Shown: one piece after another, positions 46,624-57,216 of the stretch
How the letters are laid out: every line of letters starts with the position of its first letter
Numbering within the stretch: the stretch's first letter is position 1
Source of the DNA: Trema orientale
Lineage: Eukaryota > Streptophyta > Magnoliopsida > Rosales > Cannabaceae
NCBI GenBank assembly: GCA_002914845.1
Contig: JXTC01000223.1
Span: 95,955 to 159,954, forward strand
Length of the DNA stretch: 64,000 nt
Direction: 5' to 3'
Program-made: the position numbers and the translations under genes
Notes under the pieces: generated by a model
The model's input: the letters and a program-made list of their open reading frames with translations, nothing else
Database searches by the model: none
What the model was told of the DNA's origin: nothing

Positions 46624-49106
46624 TTATGGATCCCAATCTCTGCTATAAATTTCACAAGCCATCTTTTTTCGAAATAGACCAATTTTGTCATCATGAACGC
46701 CAGATAAGTCGAGTCCATTCATATGGAATTCAATATGCTTAATAGCGTAGATTCCGCAGTCCCCACTGCATGAAAACAAAACAAAATAAATTTAATTTCA
46801 AGAGACTTTAAGAAATAATGTAAAACAATTTACAAGTTTATGTACCTTAGTCGGTTTTGAGGAATATTAGGCATTCTAACATACTCAAATGGCTCAGGTA
46901 TCTTGTGAAGATACTTGCTAAACTTGTCGCTTTGGCACATTAGGTATGGTATTATCATACTATATGGGGCTAAATACTGCTGCAAGTTATCATCAGAAAC
47001 ACAATTAAAGTTTGAATCAAACACCAAAATCTGCCATTTGTCTAGCTGCATAGCCAAAGACATCTAGTGCCTATTTTCTATGTTCAACGGCATGTATATA
47101 ATGTGGACATTGTCCCAAGCTTTGCCTCTCAGTGGCTTCACACCATTTACATAGTCAATAATTTCTGTAATCATCAAGTTCAGAAAATGTCTTCCAATGT
47201 CCACTAATCCACTGAGAAAACATGTCATCAATAATGGCAACTTTTTGTTCAAAGAGGTCGTCATATTTTTGCGACCTTTTTCTTAAGCAATATAATGCCT
47301 CCTCCATATGCTGTATTTATAAAGTTATAAATCCATCAAAGTACGAATTGAGTCTAATAACATTATTTTTAATAATTAATTTAGACGAACAATAAAGCAT
47401 GAGGAACTTACATGAGTTTCTAGCCATTGCCCAAGCTTAAGAATTTTCTCAAAGAACTCTCTTCTGTAGTCACCTATTCCATACTTAATCAAAGAGCTGC
47501 AAAATTAAAGTTTGCAATTTGATTGTGAAAGGTAAAAGCAATAGAAGAAGAAGACTCGAGCACATTTTTTAGTTCTAATTGGCCTAGGATGTGGGGATAA
47601 GACCTCAACCATATCATCATCCATGTCATCATCATTATCATTTTCATCTTCAACGTTGTTGATTTGATGGTCTTCGTTAGCATTTCGGAAAGAAGGCGGG
47701 GTGACATAACTCCATGTACCTAGACAATTACCATAATCAACCTTGACTCTACTGTTTACTGCCGCGGGCTGCTCAGCTTCCTGAGTACAAGAACGCATCT
47801 GCATTGATAATAATATTTCTATTTTGAACCTTAAGCTTCTTAACTTTGCCATAACATTCTCCTCAAATTTGACTTGCTAATCAATCAAATTCTGAAAATT
47901 ACTCTCAACCCATCTCATAATGATATCACCTGATCACTGTGGAGGGGCAGCATTAGTAGAAAGAGCATACTCCACATGGGGAGAATCGTGGATATGATTG
48001 TCCTCTTGATTTTTATCTTTCTTCTCCTCTTCATAAGGCCCGGCTTTCTCAAGTTTTTTTATGAATGAGTCAAGCTAAATAGACAGGAAATGACCATAGT
48101 AGACAGTGTGTCTAGCAAAGTCTTGGAAAATCTCAACCGTGCTAGATACCTTGTGAATCTAATTTTCAAAACATTTTGAATAGTTTCCTTTTTTTTTTAT
48201 GACTTTCCTCCAAACCCATTTAACAACTAATCTGTACACACCAAGCATATCAAGACATTATTTAGCAAAGAAAAATTACTCAATTAAATATAAACTTATC
48301 ATGTAGTGCTACACTAAGCTAGACATTATGTCTATCGTGGTCAATCTGAGCAGACATTGTTCAACCATGCTAGACAGTATGTCTATCATAGTCTAGCTAA
48401 AAATATAATATGCACACAGACAATGTTTGGCGTGTCCTAAATTTTAAAATAGTTTATGTTAGAGTTCGTAATTCAAATTCTATTTGGCCTAACCCGAAAA
48501 GCTCGCGGTGCGATATATTTGGTGACTTAGTAAATGAGAGAATTTTTAGGGGTCTGTGGTAGTAGCAGAGGGATCGGGCCGATAGGATGTACTAGACTCC
48601 AATGCTCGACTATGCTAGACAATCGATATGCACATATAAACCATATCAACGTAGTACTCAGCCAAGCAAAAAATCATCCAATAAAATTTATTCCAAATCT
48701 CAAAATAATTCATTTAAATATAAACTTACCAATGGGTCATAACGCATATGAAGGGGATGAATTTCCTTCACCAGAGACGTATCGAGTGGGACTAGTCTTG
48801 TCTCCTCTCCTATGTTCTTAGACGATACTGTTTTGCACTCCTCTAGTAACTATTTGGATGCCGGTTTTGTAGATGGAGACAATATTTTTTTCAGACTCTT
48901 GTCTATTTTCCTATTCGAATGGGACTGGGAATAAGCTTTTTTGGGAGTCTTGTCTACCTCTTCATTCACAGAGATGGGGATGGGATGTTTACTTGCTCTA
49001 AATTTTCTACTTCCTGTCGAGATGTAGTCGTCATCTTACTCTTATGCACATGTTTTGATTTTTTCTCTTTAGTTTTCTTAGGGCTTCTAGTTGATTTTTT
49101 TCCCAT
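46624..49106 (-). pseudogene. Ulp1/C48 cysteine protease-like gene of the MULE, degenerate
   Basis: The probable start is ATG at 49106 (a Lys-rich N-terminus), with a middle part at 48060-47505 including an acidic segment and a HPRPIRTKK linker. The C48 domain spans about 47300-46624. YVNGVKP and IIYMPLNI lead to the catalytic His (codon 47067-47069). A TAG at 47064-47066 stands where the family has Trp. WQILVFDS supplies the Asp. The last intron (46766-46845, GT...AG) joins so that the catalytic Cys of a GDCG motif is encoded at 46756-46758, and the stop is TAA at 46624. The frame also changes near 47170-47265. Such proteases cleave SUMO-type modifiers; MULE-carried copies are known in other plants. 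This one is inactive as read. Confidence 0.8.
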
Positions 49107-49433
49107 TTTTGTTTAGATTTGTTAGAGTAAAGTTCCACAAGGAATGGGTTGGGGTGGGAACGACAGAGACGAGGTAGTTAGGGTGGAGTGGGGTTCAACA
49201 TGATTTAGGGTGTGGTGTGGTTAGGCTTTGACGAAATCTAGTGTGGTATGGTTGAGATTGGACGAAATTCTGGGTGGGTGAGAGTGGGATTTGTCTGCAG
49301 TCGCCATTGGAGAAAAAGAAATGACAAAGAGAAAGAGAAGCAATAAGGTGGGTGTCTGAGAAAAAGAGAGAAAGAAAACCCTAATCTTTCGTATTTTCTT
49401 ATCTTTTATTATTATTTTTATTTATTTCAAATG

Positions 49434-49562
49434 TAACTGAGGGTATATATGTCATTCTATCCTAATATTGTCTAAAAGGGGTGATTGTAGCTAAATTTTT
49501 TTAAAGGGGTTGTAGTGCCTAAAACCAACTATCAAGAAGGGGTATTTGACCCAATTTCTCCC
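49434..49562 (-). repeat. MULE right terminal inverted repeat
   Basis: The complement begins GGGAGAAATTGGGTC and matches the left repeat in order through AAATACCCC, GGTTTTAGGCAC, ACCCCTTT and CACCCCTTTT to ATATATACCCTCAG. Confidence 0.75.
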
Positions 49563-49573
49563 TTTTTTTTGTT

Positions 49574-49945
49574 TTGTTTGTGAGGTTCATGATGCTTGCT
49601 AAGGTAAGATTGCACCAAAGCCTCACAACATTTTCCCAACATGGCTTGGAACCTTTACACATGGCTTGGGAAAGGTTCAAGATAAGGCTTAATAGAGACC
49701 TCGACCATGAATTGCCTTATTGGTACCAACTCCAAGTGTTTATGAAAGGTTTGAATCCTACAAGTAAGAGTTGGGTTAAAGATAGATATGGCTTTCTAAT
49801 TTGTGAAGAAAGACCCGAAGATGAAGCCTATCAAATGATGGAGGACATGGCAAAGTTTGATTTTGAATATTTTTATTTTGAAGAGTCTTCAAAGGAACTT
49901 GAAGAAGAAGAACCACAAGACATATTGGTAAATGAGGAAGTCTAA
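49574..49945 (+). pseudogene. Athila-like gag fragment
   Basis: The open frame begins at the MULE junction, so the N-terminus is missing. It contains LHMAWERFKIRLNRDLDHEL, then YWYQLQVFMKGLN and EDEAYQMMEDMAKFDFEYF, which match the retrotransposon gag core layout (WERF..LLR, W..I..FY.GL, EA...IE.MA). It ends in an acidic Glu-rich tail at a stop at 49943-49945. No protease or pol follows. Confidence 0.75.
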
Positions 49946-51733
49946 GAGACCAATGATTTGGCCGTATCATTGGTCTACACAAGTACACCACCAACAGAGT
50001 CTTGTTTACCATGAGAGCCACCATCTCAATACTATACTCTCTATAAGCTTGAACCGAAGGTAAATTCCCCTTGAAGCCTATCATTTGAAATCAAGCTATT
50101 TTAGAATTATGAGCAATTATTGTCTATACTCGGTCAAATTTGAGGACAATTGCAACAAAGACCCATTCGTGGTAGTGTATGCCACACTTTATAGGTGACA
50201 ACTGCTCTTTGATGAGCGTTTACTTGAGTCAAACCGAAGACGATAACTCAAGCGCTTATTGGGAGGCAACCCAAGTATTTACTTTTTTATGTTCGTGTGT
50301 TATTTTTCATGTTCATGATTTATACAATCCAAGAGTTGGTGCCACTTTAAGGAGATCAAGCTTCACGGCTATGTGCCAACGAGAGGAATATCCGTAAACT
50401 CATTATTTGTTTCTTTAATTTTCCAATATTGTCTATGCTAAGTTTAGGGAAGGTGTAAACCATGTTGGATTATGCTTGTATTAGTTTGTTTGTTGTTCTG
50501 TGTTTAATTTCGTTGTTGTGTGATTGTGTGTTTGAATAAGTTAATGTATTTTGTACTTTCTTTGGTGATTACCTAGTTCCAATGATAAGAACCTTGAGTG
50601 AATTGGTGCATAACTTTTTGAAAATGTGGATATTGACTTGGTCTTATGGATAATTCTTGTGTAAGTTCCATTTTGATTGTGAAAGTCTATATTGAGCACA
50701 ATGCCTTGATTTTTGATTTGTGCATAAATCTAGAGAATATTTATGTGAATATGACATTTTGATAATCTCACAAGTGTTAGAATTTTCTTCATAATCTATT
50801 GAGATGAAATCCTAGATAACCTTTCACCAAGAAAAGGATTTAGGCAATCTTTGGACCGTTTGAGTCTTTCAAGCTAACCATGATATATTTTATCCCTAGT
50901 ACACCCATTTTGAGCTTTGTAAGCCTTTTCTTTTTCAACCACACACACATTAGCCTAGCCTAAAATAATATCATTCAACCGTTACCCCTTGAGCATATTG
51001 ATTTTTTTATTGAATTATTTTGAGCTATGCTATATTATGGGAGGATGGGTGGAGTGAGATTATAAAAAAAAATAAAAAAAACAAAAAAACAAAAAAAGAG
51101 AGAGTTACACACTTGTTCACAAAAGAAATATATAAGTTTGGGGTTGTGCAACTCAACCCCCCCCAAAAAAAAAAAAAGAATATGTGTTTGGCTATGTGTT
51201 TATGTAAGAAAAGAAATTTTGATTTTCATGGTGTGTACTTGGTGTGTGAAAGAATAGCTCTACACGAGTCCCAGAGATAATATACTTAAGGGTGATTTGA
51301 GCTCACTTTACCTAAATTATCATATCTTCACCTAAGCCAACATTACAACATTAACGAAGACCTTTTGATTCTTGGTGTTATGTTTATCTACATTAGTGGA
51401 GATAAATTTGAAAAGCAAACTTATGGAATTTGATTGTTACCTTTGAGATTTTGTGCTTAATGTATGTTTACATAAACTTATCTAGATTTCACACAATGAT
51501 AAGAGAAAGGTATACACACACACACACAGAAAATCTAATTTGAAATGAGACGTGCTTTTGAGTTATTCTTAATACCTAGCCAACATTTGCACTTTTCTTT
51601 AAGTTATGTTATTATGTGAGTATTAAGGAACCAATTAGAAATTATCAGTGTCGGCATAATACCTCTTATACATTTTGAAGTGTTTTTCTTTTTCTTTTGC
51701 TCGAGGACTAGCAAAATCTTAAGTTTGGAGGTT
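49946..51733 (+). other. Athila-like 3' internal region, non-coding
   Basis: It contains the conserved GCTTATTGGGAGGCAACCCA motif near 50256, long T/A-rich stretches, an A-rich low-complexity tract at 51062-51105, a (CA)n tract near 51515-51526, and the purine tract before the 3' LTR. No convincing gene is present. Confidence 0.7.
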
Positions 51734-53351
51734 TGTTAAGTGCATAAAACTGGAGTTATCTAGTGCTATTATACCTTAAGTTTTACTATATTCTTATTTG
51801 AATTAATTTGTTTTAAGTGTTTTTCTTATTTTTTTTGATGTTTTGTTTGTTTATCATAATAGGTGAATGAAACAAAGGTGTTTGATGCAAAATGAGGTGA
51901 ATTTGTGACTCACAAACGGGTTTTTCGAACCATTGTGATCGAAGTTGAATCCTATACGGTCGTAACACAATGAAAATAAGGTAAATCAGAGCTAAAACGA
52001 AGAAATCGTGCACCCGGAAAGTTGAGGTACCAAACTAGTGGAAATGTGGCGCTTTTGGCACTGCAGCGCCAAGTCTCGGGAATATTTGGCACCGCGGCAC
52101 CACCCACTATATCCTGAGTCAATAATTGACGGTCGAGATCAATTTTTTGACGATCCAAGAGTCTAAATTCAGCCTACCTTAGGTTTGTACGAGCCACCTC
52201 TTTAAAACCTTATCTTTGGGATTAAAAGAGGCATGTTGGGATAGAGAGAAAGAGAGGGAGGCAGCCTGGAAGGAGAGGAAGAAGGAGAAGAAGAAGAAGA
52301 AGATATGCTCTAATTCTCCATCTCTTGATCTCCTCCACAACATTAACACCTTCCTTTGTTCATACCATCTTCTCTTTATTTTCTTGTGAGTTTTTGTTTG
52401 TATTTTCCATATTTAGAGAGTGATATTGTTGAGAGCGAATCTTTGAGGGAGAATTCAAGAGAGCAAAAACTAAGTTTGGAGGAGGAGATTGACAACCTCC
52501 GTAAATATCTTCAAGCTCTTCAAAGAGAGAAAATTCTAAAACTCTTTTCTCTTTGATATTTGTATTTCTTAATTCTATTGTATTGAAATATTATTGTTCT
52601 CAAGTTATATTATGAACTAAATATTTCTTGTCTAGTTTTACTATATGAACCAACCTAGTAACTTGTATTTATTTATTTCTCTCTTTTTTTATTAATCAAA
52701 TCTATTGTTGAGTTATTTGTTTTACCTTGTGCTTATTGCTTCTATTTAATTGATCACTGAAGAGATTGTTGAGTGAAACCTTTATGAACTTGGGAAGGAG
52801 AATTTAGGTTTGGAAATAGGTAGAACAACATAAGATTACCTAATTTGGGGTAAGTTTGCATAGGATAGGATTATACCTGTGTGACTTATGCAACTTTTGT
52901 GTGAGAATAACTAAACTTAATAAATCTAGTCAATTTATGTTAAGAGTAAAATATTAGCTTGTCTAGATGCTTTCACTTATATCTTGAAAAGGAATTTGTA
53001 AATACATTCAAATTCTCGATTGACAACTTTAGTGGATTAATTAGTGTAAGAGGGGAATTAGGATATTATGTGTTTAAAGAATGGTTGAGGAATTAGTAAA
53101 TCTAGATATTTTTCTTATTGTTTATCTTTTATTCATTTTACGTGCTAGTTTAGTTTCCTTGGTTTTATTTCTTCAAAATCTATATATTATTTGTTTGGAT
53201 AAAGTTAGGATTAACTAATTTTAATACTTAGCTTAGACTTAGCAATCAATTCTCATAGGTTCGACACTCTAACTCCTAAATTTATATTACTTGTGACCGT
53301 GTACACTTGTACGGGAGTATGTGATTTTATAGTTGCACATTCTAACTAACA
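51734..53351 (+). repeat. Athila-like 3' LTR (1618 bp)
   Basis: It starts TGTTAAGTGCATAAAAC and ends CTAACTAACA. It is collinear with 38217-40128 apart from the solo LTR inserted in the latter. Confidence 0.9.
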
Positions 53352-54497
53352 GTACACGTATCTATATCACGAATAATCGTCAATAAATGTGACAAAATAT
53401 TCGTAACTACCTTTTACTTGCATATACAATAGACCGCATGCATCGCTATGTACAAGCTCAAAGAGTTCTTTGGCCTTTTCGCCCTTTGCTGATAAAAGTC
53501 TCTTAGTTAATTTTCCTTCTAGGCAAGATTCGCAAACTGGTAGAGTGCCAACTTCTAGCTTTCTAAAAAGACCATCCTTTACAAGTCTATTGATCCTATC
53601 TAGATTGATATGCCCTAACCTAAAGATATGTATCATCATCATGAGAAACTTTTTGCTTTTAGATTTGGGTTGCTCTACTTTAAACAATTTGATATTTAGC
53701 AACGTTTGTTTGTCCAACCTTAATATGTAAAGTCTATTCTCTATTTTTGTAGAACAAATATCTAAACAATTTTTAGAAATAATAATCTCATTATTAAAAA
53801 AAGAAATGCCAAACATTTGTTCATATAGTCTTGAATTAGAAATCAAATTCCTATGAAAACCGGGAATAAAATAAGCATTATTCAATAATAAAAATTTATT
53901 CTTAAAATGAAAACGAATTACTCCCACTGCTTTTGCTGAAACTTTGGCTCTATTGCCCACTCTCATTGTGAATTTCTCGTTGGCAAGCTCCTTCGAAGAA
54001 CTAAGTATCTGTAAAGTAGAACAAACATAATTAGTGGCTCATGAATCAACTATCCAGGGAGATAAATCTTCTTCCACTAAAAAAGTTTCTAAAACAAGTA
54101 AATCATATTTACTTTTCTTCTTCTCTTTCAATTCGAAGAGATACTTGTTACAGTTTCTATTTCAATGTCCTTCAATTCCATTGTACAAATATTTTCTCTT
54201 AGGTTTTTCGTCCTTAGAGTTGTTCTTCTTTGTACTTGTTTTTTCCTTTTTGCTCTTTTTAGCCTTGGGCCAAGAGGCATCTTTGCTCTTCCTCTTCTTG
54301 TTTTTGTTAGAGACAGAGGGATTTTATTCTATAACATTTGCTTTAGCAACAGTTGCTGAACCTTCTTTATCTTTATCTTTCAATATCGATTCAAAAGTTT
54401 ATAGCTCATTGAGCAGTTGAGTGATCATATGTATTTATAACATAGTTGCTCCTGAACTGAAGAAAATAATGTGAGAGTGATTCCAAAATCATACTCA
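53352..54497 (-). pseudogene. Copia-2 gag C-part, protease and N-terminal integrase
   Basis: From right to left: QVSMILESLS (gag, about 54490) resumes after the hAT insertion. A CCHC-like knuckle at about 54195-54150 has a stop where Trp is usual. The protease motif at about 54065-54045 reads WIVDS followed by a stop. The segment 53966-53367 (199 codons) carries the GAG-pre-integrase region (FRLGHINLDRINRLV, CESCLEGKLTKR) and the start of integrase (LVHSDACGLLYM, FVTFIDDYS). It is cut at 53352 by the Athila-like element. Confidence 0.87.
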
Positions 54498-54505
54498 CTT
54501 GGGTG

Positions 54506-55138
54506 TAAAGATTTAAAGTGGGTCAGGCCGAGCTAGCCTAGCTCACATTTGATAAGCCCATATAGGTTTTGTACCGTGCCTAGGCATGGCCCACCTAAAA
54601 TATGGGTTGGCTTGGCCCAGTCCATATTCTTATTATGAGGCCCGGTACGGCCCACAGGCCTAGTTCAAATTTTATGCGGGCCTATGTGGGCCGTGCCTAA
54701 GTGGGTTATGCCTATGCGGGCTGAATATGGGCCACAATGTTATCATAATTTCGTTGTTATTTTATGCTTTAAAATATCAAATATGGGCCTAAAACCTATT
54801 CATATTCTTTTAACATTTAAATAAATTGAAAATAAATAAAAATTAGTAAATAAATAATATTAAAAGCATATAAATGAAAATATTTAATTAAGATTTTTTA
54901 AAATTTTAATTAAGAATTATATTTAAAATTATATATAAAAGGACTAAATGTGGGCCGATAGAAATGTGGTCGTATCGTGCCGGGCCTGTGGGCCTATGAC
55001 TAAGGTCCAGCTCAGCCCCTATTATATGTAGCGGGCCAGCCTAGGCCCACATAATATGGTCTTAGGCCGGGCTGGTATTGTACTTTTTTTTTAGAATGTC
55101 GGCCAGCCTACAAAGCCCGTCCCACATTGATGTCTCTA
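54506..55138. mobile_element. Non-autonomous hAT-type element in Copia-2 gag (633 bp)
   Basis: The terminal inverted repeats are TAAAGATTTAAAGTGGG at the left and, on the complement, TAGAGACATCAATGTGGG at the right. Both are followed by GGC-rich sequence. Subterminal zones hold many GGGCC/GGCCC motifs around an AT-rich core. A perfect 8-bp duplication, CTTGGGTG (54498-54505 and 55139-55146), flanks it; gag reads through when one copy is removed. Eight-bp duplications and TA-starting ends are characteristic of plant hAT elements. Confidence 0.88.
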
Positions 55139-55607
55139 CTTGGGTGCAATCATCGATCGTTGCTCCATGAACTTCTGCCTCTCTAAAGTAATGGATCATA
55201 TTTAAAACATGATCTCTTACTGGAGTTTTTTTCTTCATCTTCATATTAATGGCTTTTTTAATGGCATTATGATGCCGTTGATCAGATTATTGCCCAAACA
55301 TAGCCTGGAGGGATTTCATTATCTCATGAGCAGCTTCTATCCTTTTGTGCTTAGCTCTAAGCACGTCAGTGATGCATGCTAACATGTAGCAGCGAGCTTT
55401 GTTGCTCACGTTCATCCATTTTTTATAGTTTTTCCCGTACAACACAAGTAGCATTGGCGGCGGGTTACAACAGATATTCCTTTGTAAACACAAACTTGTA
55501 GTCATCACTAATAAGTACGATGTCCATATTACTTTTTCACTTGATAAAATTATCTCCAATTAATTTTTCATTTGAGAGTAAAGCGATAATGAGATTCGAG
55601 GTTGACA
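55139..55607 (-). pseudogene. Copia-2 gag N-part
   Basis: The probable start is ATG at 55607. The product begins with a LIGDNFIK-type motif, followed by NVSNKARCYMLACITDVL and AAHEIMKSLQAMFGQ (UBN2-type gag), then MKKKTPVRDHVLNMIHYFREAEVHGATIDD, where the hAT element enters. A frame change near the start and a stop after AMFGQ show decay. Confidence 0.87.
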
Positions 55608-56800
55608 TATTTACTGAAATTAAATAAATAAAAGGATATTTAATATATTTCAAATAAATATCACGAACAATTTGGAATAGTAAATATGATGTATGATGCA
55701 TGAAAGGAAATACATAAACTTAATTACTAATTCCACAGTAATTCAATTTTCTCTAACTATGTGTCGTCATAGGATAAGTCACATAATTATAAATTGAATT
55801 GAAACATTCTCAATTAGTAAATAAAACATCAAAATAACTCAATTTTTTTTATTTATTAACTACCGTTTTATGGTCAAGATACTATTAACAGTTTAATAGT
55901 GTAACCTATTACTTCATATTTTTAGCAACTTAACCCAAAATTGCTGCCGTAGAGTAAGTCAATTTTGAAATAGATTCTAAAATCTTATCTCTTGGAAATT
56001 ATATGTTGTTATTAATTTAAATGGAAACCCTACGTAGAGAGGACAAAATCTAAGCGTTATTAGGCGCCAGTTAAAATTCGCAGTGCTTAACTAATAATAG
56101 AGACCGTAGAATATATTGTCATACGCCATTTTCCCACTTATTAATTCTAAATTCTATGTGTTTTAGCTAATAAACATCTAATATTTTATTCAACCTAGTT
56201 GTTATATCTAATATATCATCTAAGGTCAAACCATCAATCCAATCTTGTTGGTCCTAAATAAAGTAATAGATTTGCCACAAAAAAAAAATCTAAATTTATT
56301 ATTGTAGGAATAATTTGGCTAATCTAATTAATCTAATTAATTAGGATAGATCAAATAAGTGTGATATTACTAAATTATACATATTTCTAAATTAAATAAG
56401 TGTGAATGACCTGTTATAATGCATGATCATATTATACACATCAAATATAATATAAAATTAAAATAAAATAATAAAGATATTTGGCCAGGTCCCTTAGGAA
56501 ATTACAGTCTAATGAAAAAATAATAATTAAATTACAAAGGGTAAAAGATACGCAGGTCCGAAAGCTATTCGCTAGTCTTCTTGGGCTTCCTCTCCACTTT
56601 TGGTATTTTTTTAAATCAAATTTGCAGAAAAATGGTATTGTTGCAAATATTTTCATAAAATTCTTACTTTTAGTGATTTACTCAATGGGCTAGCCCAACC
56701 CATATGCTTATCTATATAAGTATTTGGGCTCGGGCCCAACTTTTTATTTTTATTTTTTATCATAGCACGTGGTCATGACCAAGTGCAAAATACTAATATA

Positions 56801-56847
<47 letters not shown>

Positions 56848-57216
56848 CAATAAAAATTATGATAAATCTCTTTTGCTATTCTGTTGATTTTTCGGCAAGT
56901 GCAGTTGGGTCTGGGAGAAATTTCTCCACCATCTTTCTTTTTTGTCTCTTGTACATTACAAGAAAAAAGAAAAAAAAAACACACAATAACACCTATATCT
57001 AAAATTAGGGTTTATAATTTTTGATCTAATCAAAATAAATTACAAAAAAATTAAACCTAAGGAATCATATAATTAACGACCAAATATCAACAATACATCC
57101 ATCATATGATAACTCATATATTCATTATCAAATACATATCAATAAACTAATGCAATACCCACTCATGCATACAAACAATCAATACTGTAAACTCATATAA
57201 TCGCTTTGGTACCAAG
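55608..57216 (-). other. Copia-2 leader, AT-rich, with repeated CCGTAG-like motifs
   Basis: No gene is visible. Motifs resembling GCCGTAGAGTAAGTC recur near 55764, 55862, 55948 and 56103. A primer-binding-site remnant (GCTTTGGTACCA on the plus strand) is at about 57203-57214. The length, about 1.6 kb, is unusually long for this kind of element, so it may hide further small insertions. Confidence 0.5.
56802..56842. repeat. (TA)n microsatellite
   Basis: About 20 TA repeats lie inside the Copia-2 leader. Confidence 0.9.

Larger units (their letters stand above)
40233..49562 (+). mobile_element. Mutator-like element (MULE) with transposase and Ulp1-like gene, 9.3 kb
   Basis: Degenerate terminal inverted repeats of about 125-130 bp lie at 40233-40361 and 49434-49562. 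Both ends begin GGG and share AAATACCC, a GTxATTTTA/GTTTTAGG-CAC stretch, ACCCxCTTT and CCTTTT blocks in order. A run of eight T flanks each side (40225-40232 and 49563-49570), compatible with an 8-9-bp duplication though low in complexity. Two genes converge: transposase (+, 41367-43946) and a C48 protease-like gene (-, 46624-49106). A TAGACA minisatellite lies between them. Both genes begin within about 1.1 kb of a terminus. Confidence 0.9.
38217..53351 (+). mobile_element. Athila-like LTR element, non-autonomous, inserted in Copia-2
   Basis: The 5' LTR is 38217-40128 and the 3' LTR 51734-53351, both starting TGTTAAGT and ending TAAC(C/T)AACA-like. The flanks GTATA (38212-38216) and GTACA (53352-53356) form a 5-bp target duplication with one change. 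The Copia-2 integrase reads across the gap. The primer-binding site TGGCGCTGTTATCGGGGA at 40135-40152 is the tRNA-Asp type used by Athila-like plant gypsy elements. Internal remains are a partial gag (49574-49945), the GCTTATTGGGAGGCAACCCA motif near 50256 typical of such elements, and a purine tract AAGTTTGGAGG before the 3' LTR. There is no pol. Confidence 0.9.
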
